64,000 bases of DNA. Origin: Nocardiopsis sp. CNT312. Lineage in GTDB: Bacteria > Actinomycetota > Actinomycetes > Streptosporangiales > Streptosporangiaceae. The stretch covers positions 99,725-163,724 of the forward strand of contig NZ_AZXF01000016.1 of assembly GCF_000515115.1 (NCBI RefSeq), given 5' to 3'. A model generated the notes under the pieces. That model was not told the DNA's origin. It was given only the letters and a program-made list of their open reading frames with translations, and searched no databases. Made by a program: the position numbers and the translations under genes. This document shows positions 1 to 8,610 of the stretch, piece by piece (position 1 is the stretch's first letter; each line of letters starts with the position of its first letter).

Positions 1-1130
1 CCGAGGTCCGGGTCCCCCGCAAGGCCATCGACACCGCCCTGGACGAACTCGACCCCGCCGTGCGCGCCGCGCTGGAGGAGTCCATCCGCCGTGCCCGCCT
101 CGTCCACCGCGAGCAGCGCCGCACCGACCACACCACCCAGGTCGTCCCGGGCGGCACCGTCACCGAGAAGTGGATCCCCGTCGGCCGCGTCGGGCTCTAC
201 GTCCCCGGGGGCCGCGCCGTCTACCCCTCCAGCGTCATCATGAACGTGGTCCCCGCCCAAGAGGCCGGGGTCGGCTCCCTCGCCGTCACCTCACCACCCC
301 AGGCCGAGTTCGGCGGCCTGCCGCACCCCACCATCCTCGCCGCCTGCGCCCTGCTCGGCGTCGACGAGGTCTACGCCGTCGGCGGCGCCCAGGCCGTGGC
401 CATGTTCGCCCACGGCACCGACGACTGCGAGCACGTCGACATGGTCACCGGCCCCGGCAACATCTGGGTGGCCGCCGCCAAACGCCTGCTCAAGGGTGTC
501 ATCGGCATCGACGCCGAGGCCGGCCCCACCGAGATCGCGATCCTGGCCGACTCCACCGCCGACCCCGACTACGTCGCCGCCGACCTCATCAGCCAGGCCG
601 AGCACGACGTCGTCGCCGCTTCCGTCCTGGTCACCCCCGACGAAGCCCTCGCCGAGGCGGTCACCGAACGCCTCGCCGCGCGCGTGCCCGCCACCAAGCA
701 CACCGAGCGCGTCCGCGAGGCCCTCGCCGGACCCCAGTCCGGCATCGTCCTGGTCGACGATCTCGACCACGGCCTGGCCGTCGTCGACGCCTACGCGGCC
801 GAGCACCTGGAGATCATGACCGCCGACGCCGCGTCCGTCGCCGACCGCGTACGCAACGCCGGGGCGATCTTCGTCGGGGACTTCTCCCCGGTCTCGCTCG
901 GCGACTACGCCGCCGGCTCCAACCACGTCCTGCCCACCGGAGGCTGCGCCTGCCACAGCGGCGGCCTGAGCGTACAGACCTTCCTACGCGGCGTACACGT
1001 GGTCCACTACGACCGCGACGCCCTGGCCGGGGTCGCCCACCACGTCGTCACCCTGGCCGGAGCAGAGGACCTGCCCGCGCACGGCGAGGCCGTCACCGCG
1101 CGCACGGGAGAGGGCCCCGGCCCGGCCTGA
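1..1130 (+). CDS. hisD: Histidinol dehydrogenase, 5' end missing
   Basis: HisD makes the last two oxidations of histidine synthesis, from L-histidinol to L-histidine, using NAD and a bound zinc. The reading frame is already open at the window edge (codons in phase with position 3), so the N-terminus lies outside. Visible hallmarks are the [14 protein letters not shown] stretch, the [12 protein letters not shown] segment that follows it, the catalytic Glu-His pair in AEHLEIM (bases 801-806), and the C-terminal SNHVLPTGG...LSVQTFLR signature. It heads the run hisC-hisB-hisH-priA-hisF with a 46-bp gap before hisC, so it is probably co-transcribed with them. The call is secure; only the start is unknown. 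Confidence 0.97.
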   Translation, partial: EVRVPRKAIDTALDELDPAVRAALEESIRRARLVHREQRRTDHTTQVVPGGTVTEKWIPVGRVGLYVPGGRAVYPSSVIMNVVPAQEAGVGSLAVTSPPQAEFGGLPHPTILAACALLGVDEVYAVGGAQAVAMFAHGTDDCEHVDMVTGPGNIWVAAAKRLLKGVIGIDAEAGPTEIAILADSTADPDYVAADLISQAEHDVVAASVLVTPDEALAEAVTERLAARVPATKHTERVREALAGPQSGIVLVDDLDHGLAVVDAYAAEHLEIMTADAASVADRVRNAGAIFVGDFSPVSLGDYAAGSNHVLPTGGCACHSGGLSVQTFLRGVHVVHYDRDALAGVAHHVVTLAGAEDLPAHGEAVTARTGEGPGPA

Positions 1131-1176
1131 ACCGACGCGGCCACCCGGACACCACACACCACAAGAGCGTGAGACC

Positions 1177-2259
1177 GTGAGCTTCACACTGAACGACCTG
1201 CCCCTGCGCGACGACCTGCGCGGCCAGGCGCCCTACGGCGCGCCGCAACTGGACGTACCGGTCGTGCTCAACACCAACGAGAACCCCTACGCCCCCTCGC
1301 CGGAACTGGCCGAGGCCATGTCCGACGCCGTCGCCGGGACGGCCCTGGGGCTCAACCGCTACCCCGACCGCGACGCCGTCCGCCTGCGCGAGGGCCTGGC
1401 CGCCTACCTCGGCCACGGGCTGACCGGTGCGCAGGTCTGGGCCGCCAACGGCTCCAACGAGGTCCTGCAACAGATCCTTCAGGCCTTCGGCGGGCCCGGC
1501 CGCACCGCGATGGGCTTCGAACCCTCCTACTCGATGCACCCCGTCATCACCCGGGGCACCAACACCTCCTGGGTGTCCGTCCCGCGCGAAGCCGACTTCC
1601 GCGTCGGCGTCGACACCGCGCTGGCCGCGATCGCCGAGCACCGGCCCAGCGTCGTCTTCCTCACCTCGCCCAACAACCCCACCGGCACCGCCATCGACCT
1701 CGCCGACGTCCGGCGCATCGCCGACGCCGCACCCGGCGTCGTCGTGGTGGACGAGGCCTACGCCGAGTTTCGGCGGGCCGACACACCCAGTGCCCTCACC
1801 CTCCTGCCGGAGTACCCGCGCCTGATCGTCTCGCGGACCATGTCCAAGGCCTTCGCCCTGGCCGGGGCGCGTGTGGGCTACCTCGCCGCCCACCCCGCCG
1901 TGGTCGACGCCCTCCAACTGGTCCGCCTGCCCTACCACCTGTCCGCCGTCACCCAGGCTGTCGCCTCCACCGCGCTGGAGTACGCCGGGGAGCTCCTCGC
2001 CGCCGTCGACGACCTGCGCGCCGAACGCGACGGCCTGGTCGCCTGGCTCCGAGACCACGGCTTCTCCGTGGCCGAGTCCGACGCCAACTTCATCATGTTC
2101 GGCGAGTTCGAGGACCGTACCCGTGTATGGGAGGCGATGCTCGAACGCCAGGTGCTCATCCGCGAGGTCGGCCCGCCCGGATGGCTGCGCGTCACCGTCG
2201 GCACCCCCGCAGAGACGGCCGCCTTCCGCGAGGCCCTCCTCACCGCCACCGGACGCTGA
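1177..2259 (+). CDS. hisC: Histidinol-phosphate aminotransferase
   Basis: A PLP-dependent class I/II aminotransferase that converts imidazole-acetol phosphate plus glutamate to histidinol phosphate. It is 360 residues from a GTG start, the normal family length. The N-terminal [13 protein letters not shown] motif is typical of HisC, SPNNPTGT is the substrate/cofactor loop, VDEAYAEF holds the PLP-contacting Asp and Tyr, and [17 protein letters not shown] contains the Schiff-base lysine at residue 224. Phenylalanine or generic aromatic aminotransferases share this fold, but the position between hisD and hisB settles the role. Confidence 0.96.
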   Translation: MSFTLNDLPLRDDLRGQAPYGAPQLDVPVVLNTNENPYAPSPELAEAMSDAVAGTALGLNRYPDRDAVRLREGLAAYLGHGLTGAQVWAANGSNEVLQQILQAFGGPGRTAMGFEPSYSMHPVITRGTNTSWVSVPREADFRVGVDTALAAIAEHRPSVVFLTSPNNPTGTAIDLADVRRIADAAPGVVVVDEAYAEFRRADTPSALTLLPEYPRLIVSRTMSKAFALAGARVGYLAAHPAVVDALQLVRLPYHLSAVTQAVASTALEYAGELLAAVDDLRAERDGLVAWLRDHGFSVAESDANFIMFGEFEDRTRVWEAMLERQVLIREVGPPGWLRVTVGTPAETAAFREALLTATGR

Positions 2260-2306
2260 CCCGGCGCCGGACCCGACCCGCCCCACACCGAGGGAGTAGA
2301 GACACC

Positions 2307-2900
2307 ATGAGCCGCACCGGCCGCGTGGAACGCGCCACCAAGGAAACCAAGGTCCTGGTCGAGATCGACCTCGACGGCACCGGCGTCGCCGACGTCTCCA
2401 CCGGCGTCGGCTTCTACGACCACATGCTCGACCAGCTCGCCAAGCACGGCCTGTTCGACCTCACCGTGCGTACCGAGGGCGACCTGCACATCGACTCCCA
2501 CCACACCATGGAGGACACCGCCCTGGCCCTGGGCGCCGCCTTCCGGGAGGCCCTCGGCGACAAGAGCGGCATCCGCCGCTTCGCCGACGCCAAGGTGCCC
2601 CTGGACGAGGCCCTGGCCGAGGTGACCGTCGACGTCTCCGGCCGCCCCTACCTGGTGCACAGCGAACCCCAGGGCATGGCCCCGGTCATCGGACGCGACT
2701 ACGACACCACCATGACCCGCCACATCCTCGAATCCTTCGTCGCCCAGGCGCGCGTGGCCCTGCACGTCCACGTGCCCTACGGACGCAACGCCCACCACGT
2801 CGTCGAGTGCCAGTTCAAGGCCCTGGCGCGGGCGCTGCGCTTCGCCGCGGAGCGGGACTCGCGCGTCAGCGGCGTCCCCTCCACCAAGGGCGCACTGTAG
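2307..2900 (+). CDS. hisB: Imidazoleglycerol-phosphate dehydratase
   Basis: A manganese-dependent dehydratase that turns imidazole-glycerol phosphate into imidazole-acetol phosphate. The 197-residue protein starts at ATG 2307 behind an AGGGAG-type ribosome site; a longer in-frame extension upstream overlaps hisC and is not credible. The two internal sequence repeats expected of the family are visible, with metal-binding His clusters HIDSHHTMEDTA and HVPYGRNAHHVVECQFKA. It is the monofunctional form, without the histidinol phosphatase domain that enterobacterial HisB carries. The stop is followed immediately by the ATG of the next small gene, so the two are translationally close. Confidence 0.97.
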   Translation: MSRTGRVERATKETKVLVEIDLDGTGVADVSTGVGFYDHMLDQLAKHGLFDLTVRTEGDLHIDSHHTMEDTALALGAAFREALGDKSGIRRFADAKVPLDEALAEVTVDVSGRPYLVHSEPQGMAPVIGRDYDTTMTRHILESFVAQARVALHVHVPYGRNAHHVVECQFKALARALRFAAERDSRVSGVPSTKGAL

Positions 2901-3068
2901 ATGGACGCCGACCTCTGGGGGCTGTTCCTCATCGTGCTGGCCGGGTTCCTGACCGGAGGGGCGTACTCACTGTGGAGGGCCGGCCGGGTGCTCGCCGTCG
3001 CGCTGGCCGCGTGCGCGGTCCTGGCCGTGGCCTCCGGCGTGCTCCGGCTCGGCTACCTCGAGGACTAG
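2901..3068 (+). CDS. 55-residue membrane protein inside the his operon
   Basis: An ATG sits directly after the hisB stop and reads 55 codons to a TAG, 13 bp before hisH. The product starts [20 protein letters not shown] and has two hydrophobic segments, about residues 6-22 and 30-49, joined by a short basic hinge (WRAGR), so it is probably a two-pass inner-membrane hairpin. It has no cysteine pair, metal motif or signal-cleavage site. I do not recognise a named function. Tight placement between hisB and hisH suggests co-expression with histidine biosynthesis rather than a random ORF, but protein-level evidence is needed. Confidence 0.7.
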   Translation: MDADLWGLFLIVLAGFLTGGAYSLWRAGRVLAVALAACAVLAVASGVLRLGYLED

Positions 3069-3081
3069 GAAAGGAAGGAAC

Positions 3082-3735
3082 ATGCCCTCACGTGTGGTCG
3101 TCTTCGACTACGGATCGGGCAACCTGCGCTCGGCACAGCGCGCGATGGAGCGCACCGGCGCCGATGTGACCGTCACCTCCGACCCCCGGGCCGCGCTGGA
3201 AGCCGACGGCCTCGTCGTCCCCGGTGTGGGCGCCTTCAGCGCCTGCATGTCCAGCCTGCTGGCCGCGGGCGGGGACCGTGTCATCGGCAGGCGCCTGGCC
3301 GGCGGCCGCCCCGTCCTGGGCATCTGCGTCGGCCTCCAGGTCCTCTTCGAACAGGGCGTGGAGCAGGCCGACACCAGCGCCGAGGACGTGGCGACCCAGG
3401 GCTGCGGAGAATGGCCCGGAACCGTGGAGCGCCTGCGGGCCCCCGTTCTCCCGCACATGGGCTGGAACACCGTCCGACCCCCCGAGGACTCGAGGCTCTT
3501 CGCCGGGATCGGCGCAGGTGAGCGGTTCTACTTCGTGCACTCCTACGCCGTGCGCACCTGGGAGTTCGAGGTCGGCGACCAGCGCATCGCCCCGCCCCGG
3601 GTGACTTGGGCCGAGCACGGAGAGCCGTTCGTCGCCGCCGTCGAGAACGGCCCCCTGTGCGCCACCCAGTTCCACCCCGAGAAGTCCGGGGACGCGGGCG
3701 CACGCCTCCTGGCCAACTGGGCCGCCACCCTGTAG
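3082..3735 (+). CDS. hisH: Imidazole glycerol phosphate synthase, glutaminase subunit
   Basis: HisH hydrolyses glutamine and passes ammonia through HisF to PRFAR, giving IGP and AICAR. The 217-residue class I amidotransferase shows the oxyanion and nucleophile region [11 protein letters not shown] with catalytic Cys82, and the His-x-Glu pair His198/Glu200 in QFHPEKSG, which completes the triad. The start at ATG 3082 follows a purine-rich AGGAAAGGAAGG stretch, a very strong ribosome site. Its partner HisF lies two genes downstream, with priA between them. Confidence 0.97.
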   Translation: MPSRVVVFDYGSGNLRSAQRAMERTGADVTVTSDPRAALEADGLVVPGVGAFSACMSSLLAAGGDRVIGRRLAGGRPVLGICVGLQVLFEQGVEQADTSAEDVATQGCGEWPGTVERLRAPVLPHMGWNTVRPPEDSRLFAGIGAGERFYFVHSYAVRTWEFEVGDQRIAPPRVTWAEHGEPFVAAVENGPLCATQFHPEKSGDAGARLLANWAATL

Positions 3736-3773
3736 ACACGCGCACCCACACCACCGAACACGAAAAGGCACAT

Positions 3774-4526
3774 ATGACCGGCACCACGTCGACACCCGCA
3801 CTCGAACTCCTGCCCGCCGTGGACGTGGCGGGCGGCCAGGCCGTTCAGCTCGTCCAGGGCAGGGCCGGCTCCGGCGGCCAGTACGGGGACCCCTACGAGG
3901 CGGCCATGAACTGGCAGCGGGCCGGCGCCGAGTGGATCCACCTCGTGGACCTGGATGCCGCGTTCGGGCGGGGCCACAACCGCGACCTGCTGCGCGACAT
4001 CGTCGGCCGCCTCGACATCAGGGTCGAGATGTCCGGCGGCATCCGCGACGACGAGTCCCTGGCCGCCGCACTGGCCACCGGGTGCACCCGCGTCAACATC
4101 GGAACCGCCGCCCTGGAGAACCCCGAGTGGTGCGCCAAGATCATCGCCGAACACGGGGACAGGGTCGCCATCGGCCTCGACGTGCGCGGCACCACCCTCG
4201 CCGCCCGGGGCTGGACCCGCGACGGCGGCGACCTGTTCGCCACCCTCGACCGCCTGGAGTCGGAGGGCTGCGCCCGCTACGTCGTCACCGACGTCAACAA
4301 GGACGGCACCCTCAAGGGCCCCAACCTGGACCTGCTGCGCACCGTGTGCGAGCGCACCGACAAGCCCGTCGTGGCCAGCGGCGGTGTCTCCAGCCTCGAC
4401 GACCTGAGGGCCATCGCCACCCTCGTCCCCGAGGGTGTGGAGGGCGCCATCATGGGCACCGCCCTGTACGAGGGCGCCTTCACCCTGGAGGACGCCCTGG
4501 CCCTGGTCCGGGGGGAGGCCCGGTGA
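3774..4526 (+). CDS. priA: Phosphoribosyl isomerase A (HisA/TrpF dual enzyme)
   Basis: A TIM-barrel isomerase for ProFAR in histidine synthesis. In actinomycetes the same enzyme also isomerises phosphoribosyl-anthranilate for tryptophan. The 250-residue protein starts at ATG 3774; upstream in-frame sequence lies inside hisH. The first-strand acid is Asp17 in [11 protein letters not shown] and the second general acid/base is Asp173 in [10 protein letters not shown]. Phosphate-binding glycines appear in EMSGGIRDD and VASGGVSS. The window carries trpC, trpB and trpA but no trpF, which fits the dual role; that role is family knowledge plus context and cannot be proved from sequence alone. Confidence 0.93.
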   Translation: MTGTTSTPALELLPAVDVAGGQAVQLVQGRAGSGGQYGDPYEAAMNWQRAGAEWIHLVDLDAAFGRGHNRDLLRDIVGRLDIRVEMSGGIRDDESLAAALATGCTRVNIGTAALENPEWCAKIIAEHGDRVAIGLDVRGTTLAARGWTRDGGDLFATLDRLESEGCARYVVTDVNKDGTLKGPNLDLLRTVCERTDKPVVASGGVSSLDDLRAIATLVPEGVEGAIMGTALYEGAFTLEDALALVRGEAR

Positions 4527-5296
4527 GCCTCGCGGTCCGTGTCATTCCCTGCCTGGACGTCGACGCCGGACGGGTGGTCAAGGGCGTCAACTTCGAGAAC
4601 CTGCGCGACGCCGGCGATCCCGTCGAGCTGGCGGCCTCCTACGACGCCGGGGGCGCCGACGAACTCACCTTCCTCGACGTCACCGCCTCCAGCGGCAACC
4701 GCGAGACCACCTACGACGTGGTGCGCCGCACCGCCGACCAGGTGTTCATCCCGCTGACCGTCGGGGGAGGGGTGCGTACCACCGACGACGTCGACCGACT
4801 CCTGCGCGCCGGCGCTGACAAGGTCGGGGTCAACACCGCCGCCATCGCCCGCCCCGAACTCATCGGGGAGATCGCCGGGCGCTTCGGTCGCCAGGTCCTG
4901 GTGCTCTCCGCCGACGTGCGTCGGGTGCGCGAGGACGGAGAGCCCACCCCCAGCGGGTTCGAGGTGACCACCCACGGCGGGCGCACCGGCACCGGAATCG
5001 ACGCCCTGGAATGGTGCGAGCGCGCCGCCGACCTGGGCGCGGGCGAGATCCTGCTCAACTCCATGGACGCCGACGGCACCAAGGAGGGCTTCGACCTGGA
5101 ACTCATCCGGTCCGTACGCGCCCGTGTCCGCGTCCCGCTCATCGCCTCCGGCGGTGCCGGGCGGGTGGAGCACTTCGCCCCGGCGGTCGAGGCGGGCGCC
5201 GACGCGGTCCTGGCGGCGACCGTCTTCCACTTCGGCGAGTTCACCATCGCCGACGTCAAGAAGAGCCTGAGCGAGGCCGGATACGCCGTGCGGTGA
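4523..5296 (+). CDS. hisF: Imidazole glycerol phosphate synthase, cyclase subunit
   Basis: HisF cyclises PRFAR with ammonia from HisH. The start is the GTG at 4523, which overlaps the priA stop in a GTGA junction, so the two are translationally coupled. The 257-residue barrel has the two catalytic aspartates expected in HisF: Asp12 in [11 protein letters not shown] and Asp131 in LSADVRRV, plus the phosphate motifs TVGGGVRT and ASGGAGR. It is the last recognisable histidine gene of this first cluster; hisI lies 6.3 kb downstream, and hisG and hisE are not in the window. Confidence 0.97.
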   Translation: MSLAVRVIPCLDVDAGRVVKGVNFENLRDAGDPVELAASYDAGGADELTFLDVTASSGNRETTYDVVRRTADQVFIPLTVGGGVRTTDDVDRLLRAGADKVGVNTAAIARPELIGEIAGRFGRQVLVLSADVRRVREDGEPTPSGFEVTTHGGRTGTGIDALEWCERAADLGAGEILLNSMDADGTKEGFDLELIRSVRARVRVPLIASGGAGRVEHFAPAVEAGADAVLAATVFHFGEFTIADVKKSLSEAGYAVR

Positions 5297-5365
5297 CCGC
5301 TTCCGGCCCGTCCCCGGCAGGGCCGGAACGGAGGCGTGGTTCCCGGGTGAGCGGAAAGGGCCGCC

Positions 5366-5563
5366 ATGACCGGGCACAGGGATGCCGCCCTCTCCGTGAC
5401 CACCGACGAGGACGGTGCAGGGTGCGCCAGTGCGGAGGCCGCCGACGGCGGTGTGGCCTACGGGGAAGGCGACACCGCCGTGGAGGCCCTCACCGACCTC
5501 CGATCCGGGCCGGTCGCGCTCTCCGAGTCGATCGGAGCACTGGAGGCCGCGAACACCGCGTAG
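5366..5563 (+). CDS. Small HicB-like protein, orphan
   Basis: A 65-residue acidic protein from ATG 5366 behind a GGAAAGG site. The centre, GGVAYGEGDTAVEALTDLRS, resembles the strand-turn-helix of the HicB antitoxin fold (Gly-Asp-Thr then an EAL-type helix). No HicA-like toxin is next to it and there is no C-terminal DNA-binding helix region, so at most it is a minimal or relic member. It lies 69 bp after hisF and could be read from the his transcript. Function unknown; it may be a chance ORF. Confidence 0.5.
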   Translation: MTGHRDAALSVTTDEDGAGCASAEAADGGVAYGEGDTAVEALTDLRSGPVALSESIGALEAANTA

Positions 5564-5703
5564 ATGCCGTGGTTTTCTCCGGGTTCGTCCACTATCGGCG
5601 GGGATACATTTCCCTTCCCAGCGGGTCACGGTGTGAACGACAGGGCCGCCCCACCCATCCCACAGGTTGACCGAGCAACACTCCTCGGGAAAGAAAGGCC
5701 CCC

Positions 5704-6294
5704 ATGTCCACCCGAACACGCACCCGCCTCCCCGGGCGCCTGGCCGCACTGGTCACCGCCGCACTCCTGGCCCTGGCCGCCACCATGGTCGGCCTGTCCT
5801 CGGCCTCGGCCGCGCCGCAGCCAGCCGCGCCCGTCCCCGCCTCCGGTGGCGAGGCCTGGCCCGAGTACGGCGACGGGGACGCCGACGTCGACGTCGCGGC
5901 CGCCAAGCTGCTGCTCATCCAGATCGGGTTCGACCCGCACATGGACTACGACCGCCCGATCTACTTCGACGGCCACATGAGCCACTCCGTCCGCGCCTAC
6001 CAGGAGTACGCGGGCATCCCCGAGACCTCCCGCCTGGACGCCGACACCTGGGAGGCCCTCAGCGACGACACCTTCGGCCTGTACCGGCGCGGCTCCAGGG
6101 GCGAGGCCGTCGAGGCCATCCAGCGCCTGCTCAACGCCAAGTACGCCCTCCACCTGTTCACCGACGGCATCTACGGGCCCAACACCGAGGCCGCGGTCCG
6201 CTCCGCCCAGGGCGACCTGGGTATCGGTGTCGACGGCATCGCCGGACCGGTCACCTTCCGCGCGCTCATCACCTACCAGGACTACGACCGCTAG
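5704..6294 (+). CDS. Secreted protein with two peptidoglycan-binding-like domains
   Basis: 196 residues from ATG 5704, preceded by GAAAGAAAGG. A basic start, a hydrophobic core and an Ala-Ser-Ala-type cleavage region (about residues 1-36) form a Sec signal peptide. The mature part has two PG_binding_1-like repeats: a divergent first one (about 55-115, with AYQEYAGIPETSRLDADTW) and a clearer second one (about 125-190, with GSRGEAVEAIQRLLN, DGIYGPNTEAAVRSAQ and DGIAGPVTFRALI). No hydrolase domain is attached, so it is probably a wall-associated binding protein rather than an enzyme on its own. Confidence 0.85.
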   Translation: MSTRTRTRLPGRLAALVTAALLALAATMVGLSSASAAPQPAAPVPASGGEAWPEYGDGDADVDVAAAKLLLIQIGFDPHMDYDRPIYFDGHMSHSVRAYQEYAGIPETSRLDADTWEALSDDTFGLYRRGSRGEAVEAIQRLLNAKYALHLFTDGIYGPNTEAAVRSAQGDLGIGVDGIAGPVTFRALITYQDYDR

Positions 6295-6660
6295 ACCCGG
6301 GCCCGCGCCGCCACACTCAAGAGGACGGCGACACCGCCCGTCTCCCTCCACCGCCCTCAAAGGTGGGCCCCCGGTCCCGGGCCCGCCCGCCCGTCTCCCT
6401 CCACCGCCCTCAAAGGCGGGCCCCCGGCCCCGCTCGGCGATGCCGCAGCCGCGTCCCGGCTGTCCGGCGGGCCACCGTGCGGTCAATCCCTCCGCGCCCG
6501 GACGGAATAGCCCCGCCACGTCCAGCGCTGAACATCTTCGGTGCCCGTCTCGGCACCCGAGAAACCACACGCGCCCCGGACACTCTCGCCGTGCCCGGCA
6601 ACGCCCTGGGGCGCGCACCGTCGGACCCCGGGTCCGGCCGACAACACGAACGGGGGGCGT
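6295..6660 (+). other. 366-bp gene-free stretch upstream of the ABC exporter
   Basis: No credible gene. An in-frame open stretch runs into the exporter gene from 6541 but is Arg/Pro-rich and lacks a ribosome site. The first third holds a tandem hairpin repeat, listed separately. The rest should hold the promoter of the exporter operon, but I see no convincing -35/-10 pair. Confidence 0.6.
6334..6432 (+). repeat. Tandem 46-bp repeat (period 53), each unit a hairpin
   Basis: Two copies of a unit of about 46 bp begin at 6334 and 6387 and differ at two bases. Each holds CCGCC-CTCAAA-GGYGG, a 5-bp stem with a 6-base loop. In copy 1 the 3' arm has T where copy 2 has C, which keeps pairing as G-U in RNA, so the hairpin is preserved in both. 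It lies 40 bp after the stop of the peptidoglycan-binding gene and may act as a tandem terminator or mRNA-end stabiliser. Confidence 0.7.
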
Positions 6661-8610
6661 ATGGCGCAGGGAACCACCACCGGCGAACGGGACACGGAGG
6701 AGGACACCCCGGACACCCCGGTACGGGAAGCCGCCGCACCCCGCAGCCCCACCCGCGTCTTCTCGCGCGGCGTCGGCGTCATGTGGACCGCCATCCGCAC
6801 TGAACCCCGGGTGTTCCTCATCGCCTTCACCGGCGCCGTACTCCACGCCGCGGTCACCGTCGGCGCCGCCTCCGTCCTCGGACACCTCACCGAGACCACC
6901 ATCCTCCCCGCCATCGACAGCGGCTCCACCACCACCGCGGCACTCCTCGGCGCGGCCGCCCTCCTCATGGCCGTCGGCTTCGGCAAAGCGGTCGGGCTCG
7001 CCCTGCGCCGCCTCTTCGCCGGACTCATGCAGTTCCGCATGCAGGCCCGCTACCGCCGCGCCGTCGCCCGCAAATACCTCGAACTGCCCCTGGCCTGGCA
7101 CCACCGCCACCCGACGGGCCGCCTGCTCTCCAACGCCAACGCCGACGTCGAAGCCTCCTGGCTGCCCCTGGCACCCCTGCCCATGGCGGTCGGAGCGGTG
7201 TTCATGCTCCTCATCGCCGCCGTCGCCATGATCGTCACCGACCCGGTCCTGGCCCTGGTCGCCTTCGTCGTCTTCCCCGTCCTGATCGCCGCCAACGCCG
7301 TCTTCCAACGCAAGGTCTCTCCGATGGCCGCCCGCGCCCAGGCCCTGCGCGCCGAGGTCAGCGGCGTCGCCCACGAGTCCTTCGACGGCGCGCTCGTGGT
7401 CAAGACCCTCGGCCGAGAGGACACCGAGACCGAGCGATTCGCCGCGTCCGCCCACCGCCTGCGCGACGCCCTCATCCGCGTCGGCCGCATGCGCGCCGTG
7501 TTCGACCCGGTCATGGAGTCCCTGCCCAACTTCGGCGTGCTCGCCGTCCTCCTCCTGGGCATGTGGCGCCTGTCCACCGGCGCGATCGATCCCGGCGAGC
7601 TCGTCCAGACCGCCTACCTGTTCACCCTCATGGCCCAGCCCATCCGCGCCTTCGGCTTCCTCCTCGGCGACCTGCCGCGCAGCGTCGTGGGATGGGAACG
7701 CGTCCAGTCGGTTCTGCGCTCGGAAGGGTCCATGGACCACGGCCGCCGTACCCTCGAACCGGCCCCCACCGGCCTCGCCCTCGCCACTCGCGGCCTCACC
7801 TTCTCCTACGCCGACTCCCACGACGCGCACGGCACCGGAAACGACCTCATGGACGGCGACCGCACCGGCCCCCGCACGACCGTCCTCGACGGTGTGGACC
7901 TGGACATCGCCCCCGGCCGCACCGTCGCCCTGGTCGGCCCCACCGGCTCGGGCAAGTCCACCCTGACCACCCTCCTCACCCGCCTGGTCGATCCCGACAG
8001 CGGCACCGTCACCCTCGACGGCGTCGATGCCCGCGACCTTGCCCGCGGCCAGATCCCCAGCCACGCCGCACTCGTCCCGCAGAGCACCTTCATCTTCGAG
8101 GACACCGTCCGCGACAACATCGCCCTCGGCTCGGCCGACATCGACGACGCGCAGGTCTGGGCCGCACTGGAGCTGGCCCGCGCCGACGGGTTCGTCAAGG
8201 AGCTCGACGGCGGGCTCGACGCCCGGCTGGGCGAGAGGGGCACCACTCTCTCCGGAGGTCAGCGCCAGCGCCTGGCCCTGGCCCGCGCCGTGGTGCGCCG
8301 TCCCCGCCTGCTCGTCCTCGACGACGCCACCTCGGCCGTCGACCCCCAGATCGAGGCGCAGATCCTCGCCGGGCTGCGCTCCCGCGACAACGCCGCCACC
8401 GTCGTCGTGGTCGCCTACCGCCGCGCCACCATCGAACTCGCCGACGAGGTGGTCTACATGGAACGCGGCCGGGTCCTGGCCCGCGGCACCCACAAGGAAC
8501 TGCTGGACACCTCGCCCGGATACACCAGGCTCGTCACCGCCTACGAGCGCGCCTCGGACGAGAACACCGCCGCGCGCGCTGCCCGCACCACCGAGGAGGC
8601 CGCCCGATGA
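6661..8610 (+). CDS. ABC exporter half-transporter with degenerate ATP site
   Basis: 649 residues from ATG 6661, behind a G-rich site. The N-terminal part (about 45-340) is a six-helix exporter membrane domain and the C-terminal part (about 365-630) an ATPase. Walker A is GPTGSGKST (Lys432) and the signature is the canonical LSGGQ (530-534). However, Walker B reads LLVLDDATSAVD, with Asp555 where the catalytic Glu should be, and the H-loop has Tyr586 (VVAYRRAT) instead of His. That is the pattern of the degenerate half of a heterodimeric exporter. It overlaps the next half-transporter by ATGA. Substrate unknown; drugs, lipids or peptides are all possible. Confidence 0.92.
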   Translation: MAQGTTTGERDTEEDTPDTPVREAAAPRSPTRVFSRGVGVMWTAIRTEPRVFLIAFTGAVLHAAVTVGAASVLGHLTETTILPAIDSGSTTTAALLGAAALLMAVGFGKAVGLALRRLFAGLMQFRMQARYRRAVARKYLELPLAWHHRHPTGRLLSNANADVEASWLPLAPLPMAVGAVFMLLIAAVAMIVTDPVLALVAFVVFPVLIAANAVFQRKVSPMAARAQALRAEVSGVAHESFDGALVVKTLGREDTETERFAASAHRLRDALIRVGRMRAVFDPVMESLPNFGVLAVLLLGMWRLSTGAIDPGELVQTAYLFTLMAQPIRAFGFLLGDLPRSVVGWERVQSVLRSEGSMDHGRRTLEPAPTGLALATRGLTFSYADSHDAHGTGNDLMDGDRTGPRTTVLDGVDLDIAPGRTVALVGPTGSGKSTLTTLLTRLVDPDSGTVTLDGVDARDLARGQIPSHAALVPQSTFIFEDTVRDNIALGSADIDDAQVWAALELARADGFVKELDGGLDARLGERGTTLSGGQRQRLALARAVVRRPRLLVLDDATSAVDPQIEAQILAGLRSRDNAATVVVVAYRRATIELADEVVYMERGRVLARGTHKELLDTSPGYTRLVTAYERASDENTAARAARTTEEAAR

